From Pseudomonadota bacterium (GTDB lineage: Bacteria > Pseudomonadota > Gammaproteobacteria > Steroidobacterales > Steroidobacteraceae), in NCBI GenBank assembly GCA_003242275.1, contig QGUX01000115.1, forward strand, positions 1 to 10,091: DNA of 10,091 nucleotides. Direction: 5' to 3'. This document shows positions 1 to 6,508 of the stretch, piece by piece. Positions within the stretch are counted from its first letter, which is position 1. Every line of letters begins with the position of its first letter. Below the pieces are notes generated by a model. That model was given only the letters and a program-made list of their open reading frames with translations, was not told the DNA's origin and ran no database searches. The position numbers were made by a program, and so were the translations under genes.

Positions 1-488
1 ACCTCGATCTGCGTGGCGCCCCGGTTGGCGGTCTTCGCCAGCTTGGTCCACGTGTGCGTGCGGTTGCCGTGCAGGTTCAGCGTGCCGCCGGAGATCATGA
101 TGCCGCGGTCGCCCATGCCGGCCATGACATCCTCGCCCTGCACGTGGTCGGTGAAGGTGATCGTGGCCTTCCTGGTGTGCGGGCGGTCCGGCGTGCCGAT
201 GGTCAGCTCGCCATGCAGCATGATCCATTCGGTGGACAGCACCAGGTCGACGTCGTCCGAGAAGGTGAGCTTGCCGTCGATGGACAGGCCGGCCAGCGGC
301 GGCGGGCTGACGTCGAGGATGATGTCCCTGTCCTTGCCGATGACGACCATGTCCCCGGTGCCGGGAACCTTGCCGTTCGGCCAGCTCGCCGGATCCGACC
401 ATTTCGTGGCTGCCAGGGCGGAGGCGCTGGCCAGCAGCAGTGCCGGAACCAGCGAGGCAAGAACGACCGACCGAAACCGCTCACTCAC
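1..488 (-). CDS. Secreted G8-domain protein, N-terminal part (cut by window edge)
   Basis: The first 162 codons of a minus-strand gene whose 3' end lies outside the window. I place the start at a GTG (488-486) because AGGGGG sits 7 nt upstream (501-496) and the protein then opens with a signal peptide: a short basic stretch, a hydrophobic run (LASLVPALLLAS) and a likely cleavage after ALA near residue 27. No ATG start gives this. The mature part starts with KWSDPASW and continues as a G8 domain, a beta-strand module found in secreted and surface proteins that handle polysaccharides. From the LDVSPP motif to the edge, 88 of 106 residues (83%) match the divergent gene at 903-3620, so the two are paralogs. 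By analogy the missing part should hold a parallel beta-helix and the CEMIP/TMEM2-like HWH region. It is probably exported to the periplasm or beyond. Family assignment is firm; function is unknown. Confidence 0.85.
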   Translation of the reverse strand, partial: MSERFRSVVLASLVPALLLASASALAATKWSDPASWPNGKVPGTGDMVVIGKDRDIILDVSPPPLAGLSIDGKLTFSDDVDLVLSTEWIMLHGELTIGTPDRPHTRKATITFTDHVQGEDVMAGMGDRGIMISGGTLNLHGNRTHTWTKLAKTANRGATQIE

Positions 489-685
489 GGCGATACCCCC
501 TGTTCTTCTGCAGCAGGCCCGGTGTCCTGGATGGCGGGAGAGAATAGCGCGCCCGTCCGGCGTGGGGCCATTGCACGAAACCGCCACGCGTAGCTGCCGG
601 GTCCGGGTGGAAGCCGGGAACAGCCGCCGGCATCAGGCGCGGGGTCGATGGGGTGGCGCGGGACGATTCAGCTGGCGCCGGGGTG

Positions 686-721
686 CCGGCCGTCGTGGTT
701 GGGGCTGGCCACGCCGGCCGG
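686..721. other. Long imperfect inverted repeat / hairpin
   Basis: The left arm CCGGCCG-T-CGTGG (686-698) pairs with the right arm CCACG-C-CGGCCGG (709-721). This gives 12 base pairs with one central mismatch around a 10-nt loop. No T-tract follows on either strand, so it does not look like an ordinary intrinsic terminator. It may be a protein-binding site, an RNA structure in a long leader, or a by-product of high GC content. Confidence 0.5.
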
Positions 722-767
722 ACTTTCCGGGCAACTCATCGGTGGATACACTCGGGCTCACAAACGA

Positions 768-785
768 TCCGTTATCCGAAACGGA
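768..785. promoter_or_regulatory. Inverted repeat TCCGTT-N6-AACGGA, possible operator
   Basis: Two perfect 6-bp arms are separated by 6 bp (ATCCGA), giving an 18-bp dyad about 118 bp upstream of the plus-strand G8 start. The size and symmetry fit the site of a dimeric regulator. The binding protein is unknown. Confidence 0.4.
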
Positions 786-822
786 CACGGGCAACCTGCG
801 GGGGTCGGGCTTGCCTGCCTGG

Positions 823-838
823 ATGCCGCATGCGGCAT
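823..838. promoter_or_regulatory. Perfect 16-bp palindrome, possible operator
   Basis: ATGCCGCATGCGGCAT is its own exact reverse complement with no spacer. It lies 64 bp upstream of the ATG at 903, a typical distance for an operator at or near a promoter. The role is inferred from symmetry and position only. Confidence 0.45.
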
Positions 839-902
839 AGCCACCCCGTATTTGGTGTACAACTGCAACCATTCAAGTTCGCGCAAGCTCGGGAGTTCTG
901 CC

Positions 903-3620
903 ATGCGCCCTCTTCATGCAAGAAGCCACCGCGTTTCCTGTTTCCTCTCATTGCTTGCTGCCTGCTGCTTCACCCTCAGCGCCCAGGCCGAATCCGTCGC
1001 GGCGAAGAGCGGAAACTGGTCCGCCCGGTCCACCTGGGCCAATGGCGCGGTTCCTGCGGCCGGCAGCATCGTCAGCATTCCTGCCGGCACGAACGTCGTG
1101 CTCGACGTCAGTCCACCGGCACTGAACGGCCTGACGATCGACGGCAAGCTGGCCTTCTCGAACGACAAGGACCTGGAGCTGACCACCGAGTGGATCATGC
1201 TCCACGGCGAGCTCGAGATCGGCACCGAAGCCCGGCCCCACACCCGCAAGGCCACCATCACCCTCACCGACAAGGTGAAGGGCGAGGAAGTGATGGCCGG
1301 CATGGGCGACCGCGGCATCATGATCTCCGGCGGCACGCTGAACCTGCACGGCAACCGCACCCATACCTGGACCAAACTGGCGAAGACCGCCGGGAAGGGC
1401 GCCACCACCATCGAGGTGCTGGACGCGAAGGAGTGGACTGTCGGCGATGAGATCGTGCTGGCCTCCACCGACTTCGACCCGCGCCAGGCCGAGAAGCGCA
1501 GGATCACCGGTATCCGCGGCAACACCCTCACGCTCGACCGCCCGCTGGAGTACATGCACTTCGGCAAGATCACCTTCGGCGTGGATGAGCGCGGCGAGGT
1601 GGTGCTGCTGACGCGCAACATCAAGATCCAGGCCTCCGAGGATGCCGAGCAGAGCTACTTCGGCGGCCACATCATGGCCATGCCCTCCTCGAAGATGTTC
1701 GTGTCGGGCGTGGAACTGACCCGCATGGGCCAGCACATGGTGCTGGCGCGCTACCCCATCCACTGGCACCTGGTGGGCGACGCCCGCGGCCAGTACATCC
1801 GCAACGCGGCCATCCACGACACCTACAGCCGTTGCGTCACCGTCCACGGCACGCACAACCTGCGCATCGAGAACAACGTGACCTACAACAACGTGGGCCA
1901 CTGCTTCTTCATCGAGGACGGCATCGAGACCGGCAACTACTTCATCCGCAACGTGGCCATCCAGACCAAGTGCCACCCCACCCTGCCGTGCGTGCCGGTG
2001 AACCTGGCCGCCAACGGCGAGATCGTTGCCGAGAACCCGCGCAACATCCGGCAGATCAGCTTCTCGCGCGAGCACACCCTGCTGCCCTCCGATAACACGG
2101 TGTCCTCGTTCTGGATCACCAACCCGAGCAATTACTTCATCGACAACGTGGCCGCGGGCTCGGACTCGACCGGCTTCTGGTTCTCGATCCCGGAGCACCC
2201 CAACGGGGCATTCCTGGACACGGAGATCTCGAAGAACACCTGGTCGCGCCGGATGCCACTGGGCGCGTTCAGGGGCAACGTGGCCCACTCGAACTTCGAC
2301 GGCTTCATGATCGACCGTCACATCAACGAGGACAACACCTTCACCACGGCCTCCATCCCGTGGCTGCCGCTCAGGGACCCCACCGACCTCGAGAGCGAGG
2401 TGATGGAGACCCACTTCGAGGACCTCACCGCCTACAAGAACCGCAATGGCGGCCTGTGGGGCCGCGGCGACCTCTACATCTACAGGAACGCGAAGTTCGC
2501 CGACAACGCCATCGGCATGACGCAGGCCGCCGGCGACATCGGCACCTCGCGCTTCAGCTCGCTCCTGATCGAATCGCTGGTGGTCGGCGAGACCGAGAAC
2601 ATCGGCAATCCCCGCACGCCCGAGGAAATCGCCTACGGCCGCAGCCTGCCCAAGCCGCTGATTCCCGACTTCCCCATCCGCGGCTACGAGTTCTACGACT
2701 ACCGCGATGACGTGGTGAACACCACCTTCGTGAACTTCCAGGACAACGAGCTGCGCAAGACGGGCGCGCTGTCCTTCCTGCTGTTCACCAGCGCGGGACT
2801 CAGCACCGGCAGCACGGTGAAGGGCGCGAAGTTCGTGAACGCCAAGCCGGTCTATTTCCCGAAGTACGACAACCGGTTCGACAACGACAACCGCGGCGGC
2901 AACGCCTATCGGACGCTGTCGTTCCGCGACCTGGACGGCTCGGTGACCGGCATCCCGAACTCGCAGGTCCTGCTGCACGATGGCGAGAGCGACAGCGTGG
3001 CCACCGATGACACCTGCGTGGTCCAGCCCACCTGGAACGCCGCGGTGTGCACGGGCGACATCGGCCGCCTGAACCTGTCCGACGCCAGGGGAGAGCTGCC
3101 GGCTGCCGTCGACCTGGAGTCCCGGACCGCACGCTTCGCCCTGCTCTCCTCGATCGGTGGCGGCTCCCTTGCCAACACCCCGCTCGGCCAGAAGCAGCGT
3201 ACCGCCCTGTTCTCCCGCCGGCCCCCGCAGCCGCCGGTCACGCTGGTTCGCAATGGCAAGGAGTTCAAGGTGTTCGGCGACCAGAGCACCGTGAAGGCCG
3301 GCACCGAGATCCTGGTGAAGACCGAGAGGGAGGAACTCACGCTCAGCATCTCGGAAATGGATACGGGCTCGTGGGTGATCTTCGAGCTGCCGGGATTCGT
3401 GAAGGCGACCTCCGGCACCGAACAGCGCAGCCTCGATGCCCTGCGCCAGGCGACGGAGACCTCCTGGTTCCGCGATGGGAACAAGGTCTGGATCAAGCTG
3501 GTGGCAGCGCCCCCGGTCTCGCCCATCATCCGGCCGACGGACCTGCAGGCGCAGATCACGGTCCGCCGCGAGGGCGCGGGCCCGCACATTGCCGGCGCAT
3601 CGAGCACGGCATCGAGGTGA
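903..3620 (+). CDS. Secreted G8-domain / parallel beta-helix protein, CEMIP/TMEM2-like
   Basis: A complete gene of 905 residues. The frame is open upstream to 648, but the ATG at 903 is preferred: GGGAG (891-895) lies 7 nt before it and the protein then starts with an export signal (MRPLHARSHR, hydrophobic run, AQA cleavage near residue 29). A lipobox-like LAAC (18-21) lies inside that signal, so lipoprotein processing is an alternative. The G8 domain covers roughly residues 37-160 and is followed by beta-helix-like sequence. YPIHWH (about 284-289), SRCVTVHGTH (about 308-320) and GHCFFIEDG (about 333-341) are the hallmarks that recall animal CEMIP and TMEM2, proteins tied to hyaluronan binding and breakdown. 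A later Cys pair around WNAAVC (from about residue 705) also recalls that family. A role in binding or cleaving an extracellular polysaccharide is likely but unproven. The divergent gene at the left edge is a paralog, and a TonB-dependent receptor gene follows downstream. Confidence 0.88.
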   Translation: MRPLHARSHRVSCFLSLLAACCFTLSAQAESVAAKSGNWSARSTWANGAVPAAGSIVSIPAGTNVVLDVSPPALNGLTIDGKLAFSNDKDLELTTEWIMLHGELEIGTEARPHTRKATITLTDKVKGEEVMAGMGDRGIMISGGTLNLHGNRTHTWTKLAKTAGKGATTIEVLDAKEWTVGDEIVLASTDFDPRQAEKRRITGIRGNTLTLDRPLEYMHFGKITFGVDERGEVVLLTRNIKIQASEDAEQSYFGGHIMAMPSSKMFVSGVELTRMGQHMVLARYPIHWHLVGDARGQYIRNAAIHDTYSRCVTVHGTHNLRIENNVTYNNVGHCFFIEDGIETGNYFIRNVAIQTKCHPTLPCVPVNLAANGEIVAENPRNIRQISFSREHTLLPSDNTVSSFWITNPSNYFIDNVAAGSDSTGFWFSIPEHPNGAFLDTEISKNTWSRRMPLGAFRGNVAHSNFDGFMIDRHINEDNTFTTASIPWLPLRDPTDLESEVMETHFEDLTAYKNRNGGLWGRGDLYIYRNAKFADNAIGMTQAAGDIGTSRFSSLLIESLVVGETENIGNPRTPEEIAYGRSLPKPLIPDFPIRGYEFYDYRDDVVNTTFVNFQDNELRKTGALSFLLFTSAGLSTGSTVKGAKFVNAKPVYFPKYDNRFDNDNRGGNAYRTLSFRDLDGSVTGIPNSQVLLHDGESDSVATDDTCVVQPTWNAAVCTGDIGRLNLSDARGELPAAVDLESRTARFALLSSIGGGSLANTPLGQKQRTALFSRRPPQPPVTLVRNGKEFKVFGDQSTVKAGTEILVKTEREELTLSISEMDTGSWVIFELPGFVKATSGTEQRSLDALRQATETSWFRDGNKVWIKLVAAPPVSPIIRPTDLQAQITVRREGAGPHIAGASSTASR

Positions 3621-3631
3621 GCCCTTCAAGG

Positions 3632-3653
3632 CTCCGGCGGTCTCCTGCCGGGG
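3632..3653 (+). terminator. Terminator-like hairpin after the G8 gene
   Basis: It starts 12 nt after the TGA of the G8 gene. CTCCGGCGG pairs with CTGCCGGGG (nine pairs including two G-U) around a TCTC loop. The downstream sequence TCTCC is only weakly pyrimidine-rich, so termination efficiency is uncertain. The core differs by one base from the strong terminator near 8335-8354, which supports a real terminator role. Confidence 0.5.
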
Positions 3654-4006
3654 TCTCCAGGTGGGTGTCCTGGTTCCCGCCAGGACTCCCATCCCGTTGC
3701 GGCGAGCGCTACCTGCCGGCTCCGGTCAATGTGGCATCGCTGAAGTCATGGGCCGCGGACCGAAGTTGCTGTCGCGCAAGGCCCTGTATTGCGCGATCGC
3801 TGCGGTGACTGCGTCGCAGCATCACACCCGCTCCAAGGCCGTGGGCGACAGATCCGGGGCCCCGGACTCCGCCCATATCTCCACCTGGAACATGAATGTC
3901 ATTGCCATATGCCGTTCCGGACATCAGCGGTTCGGCAAATTCATTAGGGCTGGCAGTTTTTTGGCGCGACACTTTTCCGCACTTCCAGTCATAACGGATG
4001 CCAGTC
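3654..4006. other. Intergenic region upstream of the TonB-dependent receptor
   Basis: About 350 bp with no gene I can support. The part nearest the receptor (about 3940-3985) is more AT-rich, with a run of six T, and is the most likely promoter location, but I find no clear -35/-10 pair. A short plus-strand frame from the ATG at 3749 begins with signal-peptide-like residues (LLSRKALYCAIAAVTASQ) and then loses any recognisable character. It has no ribosome site and is not called as a gene. An 8-bp direct repeat, CCAGTCAT, occurs at 3985-3992 and 4001-4008, the second copy overlapping the receptor start codon. Confidence 0.4.
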
Positions 4007-6400
4007 ATGTCCAAGGAATCCAGACACAATCACCCTGTCGGACTCGCCGTCACGCTGAGCATCATTTCCGCAACGAGCGCAGCATGGGCACAGTCCGGGG
4101 ACGACAACATCCTCGAGGAGGTGGTGGTCACGGGTACCCGCGTGGCCGATCGCACCCGCCTCGACACGCTCTCCCCCGTGGATGTGCTGACGGCCAGCGC
4201 ACTGGCCAGCCAGGGCTCCACCGAGCTGGCCACCTCGCTGCAACGCCTGGCGCCCTCGATCACCTTCCCCCGCCCGTCGGCCACCGACGGCACCGACTCC
4301 ATCCGCCCGGCGACGCTGCGCGGCCTGTCCCCGGACCAGACGCTGGTACTGGTGGATTCCAAGCGCCGCCACGCCTCGGCGCTGGTCAACCTGAACGGTT
4401 CGGTGGGCCGCGGCTCCTCGGCCGTGGACCTGAACGCGCTGCCGGTATCGGCCATCGAGCGCGTCGAGGTGTTGCGTGATGGCGCTTCGGCGCAGTACGG
4501 CTCCGACGCCATTGCCGGCGTGGTCAACGTGCGCCTGCGCGCCGCACGCGAAGGCGGCGGCGCCACGGCGACCTACGGCGAGTACAGCACCCGGGTGGAA
4601 ACCGCGCGCGGCTCGCGCAAGGAGCACGACGGCGCCACCAGGTCGCTGGCCGCCTGGGTGGGCCTGGGGCTGGGAGAAGAAGGTTACCTGACGCTGTCCG
4701 GCGAATACCGCGACCGCAACCCCACCAGTCGCGGCGACCTCGACCCGCGCGTGGACCCACCGCGCGTCACCTCGCGCTACGGCGATCCCGACAGCAGGGA
4801 TCTCTCGCTGTACGCCAATGCCGGGCTGCCACTGGCCTCGGGCTGGGAGCTGTACGGCTGGGCCGGCCTGCAGGACCGCGACTCCACCTCGGCCGCGCTG
4901 TTCCGCACCGCGACCAATGACAACAACGTGCCGGAAATCTACCCGGAGGGCTTCCTGCCGCTGATCAATCCAGACGTGAAGGACGTCACCGCTGCCGCCG
5001 GCACGCGCGGCCTGCTCGGCGGCTGGGATGCGGATTTCAGCCTGGTCTACGGCCGCAACAAGCTGCACTACGACGTGCACAACTCGCTCAATGCCACCTA
5101 CGGCGTGGACTCGCCGACCTCGTTCGACGCCGGCGGCCTGGTGTACGACCAGTTCGTGCTCAACGCCGGCCTGACACGCCAGCTGGACCTTGGCCTCAAC
5201 CACCCGGTGAACTTCGCGTGGGGCGTGGAAGCTCGCCGCGAGAACTACGAAGTGAACGCCGGCGAGGAGGCCTCGTGGGCAACCGGCACCGCGGCACCAG
5301 ACCTCGCGCCGGGCTCGCAGGGCTTCCCGGGCTTCCAGCCCTCCAACGAGATCGAGGAGGACCGCACCGCCTTCGGCGGCTACGTGGACCTGGAGACCCA
5401 CCTCACCGACAAGCTGCTGGCCTCGGTGGCGCTGCGCGCAGAGCACTACTCGGACTTCGGCTCGGCCACCACCGGCAAGGTGGCGCTGCGCTATGACTTT
5501 ACCCCGGCATTCGCGCTGCGCGGCACGGTCTCGCGCGGCTTCCGTGCGCCGAGCCTGCAGCAGCAGTACTTCACTTCCACCGCCACGGTGTTCACCGACG
5601 GCATCCCGGCAGAGACCGGCACCTTCCCGGCCACCTCGGACGTGGCCCGCGCGCTGGGCGCCACGGACCTCGAAGCCGAGAAGTCGTGGAACTACTCGGT
5701 CGGCGCGGTGTTCCGGCTGTCCGGTTTCGAGGCCACCGTGGACGCCTACCAGATCGACATCGACGACCGCATCGTGCTCTCGGAGAACCTCAGCGGCGAC
5801 GCGGTGCTGGAGGCGCTGGCCGACGCCGGCATCACCGGCGTGACCGCCGCGCGCTTCTTCACCAACGGCCTGGACACCCGCACCCGCGGCGTGGACATCG
5901 TGCTGCGCAAGCGGCTCGTGACCAGCAGTGCCGGCCGGTTCGACTTCACCGCCGCCGCCAACTACAACGACACCGACATCCGCTACGTGGCGGACGTGTC
6001 GGCGCCGGGGCTGCCGATCCTGTTCGGCCGCCAGAACCAGCTGCGCATGGAACGCGGCACGCCCAAGGACAAGTACGTGCTCTCGGCGGACTGGAACCGC
6101 TCCTTCGGTGGCCATGAGCTGGGCGCCAACTTGCAGGCCACCCGCTACGGCGAGACGATCGCGGCCGGCTCCAGCGCCGCCAATGACCTGGTGCTGGAAC
6201 CGAAGTGGGTAACCGACCTGTCGGTGCATGCCAGGATGAACAAGGTGACGCTGACCTTGGGCGCGGACAACCTGTTCGACACCTACCCGACCAGGAACCC
6301 GGCGGACCTGAATACCACCGGTACCGTGGGCTTCTCGCAGTTCTCGCCATTCGGCTTCAACGGCCGCTTCCTGTACGGGCGCGCGTCGATCAACTGGTAG
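4007..6400 (+). CDS. TonB-dependent outer-membrane receptor
   Basis: A 797-residue protein of normal size for the family: a 22-strand outer-membrane barrel with a plug, which imports a ligand using energy from TonB-ExbBD. Two in-frame ATGs compete, at 3998 and 4007. I prefer 4007 because ACGGA (3994-3998) lies 8 nt upstream, whereas 3998 has no spaced ribosome site; 3998 would add three residues. The signal peptide is clear, with cleavage after AWA near residue 28. A TonB-box-like segment LEEVVVTGTR follows (36-45). The plug domain contains LVLVDSKRRH and the motif VEVLRDGASAQYGSDAIAGV (about 152-171). The remainder is barrel, rich in aromatic and polar alternation, ending in the terminal aromatic residue (SINW) used for barrel assembly. 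The ligand cannot be read from sequence. Position after the G8 gene suggests a carbohydrate, but the receptor probably has its own promoter because a hairpin and about 350 bp separate the two. An iron-siderophore or other ligand remains possible. Confidence 0.93.
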   Translation: MSKESRHNHPVGLAVTLSIISATSAAWAQSGDDNILEEVVVTGTRVADRTRLDTLSPVDVLTASALASQGSTELATSLQRLAPSITFPRPSATDGTDSIRPATLRGLSPDQTLVLVDSKRRHASALVNLNGSVGRGSSAVDLNALPVSAIERVEVLRDGASAQYGSDAIAGVVNVRLRAAREGGGATATYGEYSTRVETARGSRKEHDGATRSLAAWVGLGLGEEGYLTLSGEYRDRNPTSRGDLDPRVDPPRVTSRYGDPDSRDLSLYANAGLPLASGWELYGWAGLQDRDSTSAALFRTATNDNNVPEIYPEGFLPLINPDVKDVTAAAGTRGLLGGWDADFSLVYGRNKLHYDVHNSLNATYGVDSPTSFDAGGLVYDQFVLNAGLTRQLDLGLNHPVNFAWGVEARRENYEVNAGEEASWATGTAAPDLAPGSQGFPGFQPSNEIEEDRTAFGGYVDLETHLTDKLLASVALRAEHYSDFGSATTGKVALRYDFTPAFALRGTVSRGFRAPSLQQQYFTSTATVFTDGIPAETGTFPATSDVARALGATDLEAEKSWNYSVGAVFRLSGFEATVDAYQIDIDDRIVLSENLSGDAVLEALADAGITGVTAARFFTNGLDTRTRGVDIVLRKRLVTSSAGRFDFTAAANYNDTDIRYVADVSAPGLPILFGRQNQLRMERGTPKDKYVLSADWNRSFGGHELGANLQATRYGETIAAGSSAANDLVLEPKWVTDLSVHARMNKVTLTLGADNLFDTYPTRNPADLNTTGTVGFSQFSPFGFNGRFLYGRASINW

Positions 6401-6419
6401 GCGCGAGACACGCGATGCG

Positions 6420-6446
6420 CGGCCGGGGGCGCAATGCTTCCGGCCG
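6420..6446 (+). terminator. Possible terminator of the receptor gene
   Basis: CGGCCGG (6420-6426) pairs perfectly with CCGGCCG (6440-6446) around a 13-nt loop, 19 nt after the receptor stop codon. The following TTGTCGTTCCTGT is T-rich but interrupted. It lies in the 108-bp gap between convergent genes, where a terminator is expected. Confidence 0.4.
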
Positions 6447-6508
6447 TTGTCGTTCCTGTGGCCGCCGCGCGGCATCCTCCCGATGCCATGGCGGATGGGG
6501 GCGATCTG

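Larger units (their letters stand above)
489..902. promoter_or_regulatory. Divergent intergenic region between the two G8 genes
   Basis: These 414 bp separate two divergently read paralogs, so the promoters of both should lie here. I see no convincing gene: the open frames crossing it are unsupported extensions of neighbouring frames. Three dyad-symmetric elements are visible on the side nearer the plus-strand gene (686-721, 768-785 and 823-838) and are listed separately. A Shine-Dalgarno GGGAG (891-895) precedes the plus gene and AGGGGG (501-496) precedes the minus gene. No good sigma-70 promoter pair was found. TACAAC (858-863) resembles a -10 box but has no -35 partner. Shared control of both genes is inferred from the arrangement. 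Confidence 0.55.

Noticed and set aside
648..902. An 85-codon N-terminal extension of the G8 gene
   Set aside because: It would bury the signal peptide, runs through the divergent control region with its dyads, and lacks the good ribosome site present before the ATG at 903.
1..1450. The inverted G8 copies as an assembly artefact or mobile-element repeat
   Set aside because: The copies differ throughout, including in their signal peptides and at many synonymous sites, and no transposase or terminal repeat is visible. They look like true diverged paralogs.
948..3692. A 914-codon open frame on the minus strand opposite the G8 gene
   Set aside because: Long antisense frames are common opposite GC-rich genes. 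The translation is compositionally biased and has no recognisable domain, while the plus strand has a signal peptide, ribosome site and clear domains.
3709..4029. A 106-codon minus-strand frame in the gap before the receptor
   Set aside because: It has no ribosome site or recognisable motif and overlaps the receptor start and its likely promoter.
3989..6475. An 828-codon open frame on the minus strand opposite the receptor gene
   Set aside because: Same cause: a high-GC shadow. Its translation is rich in Arg, Gly, Ala and Val without motifs, and the receptor frame is unmistakable.
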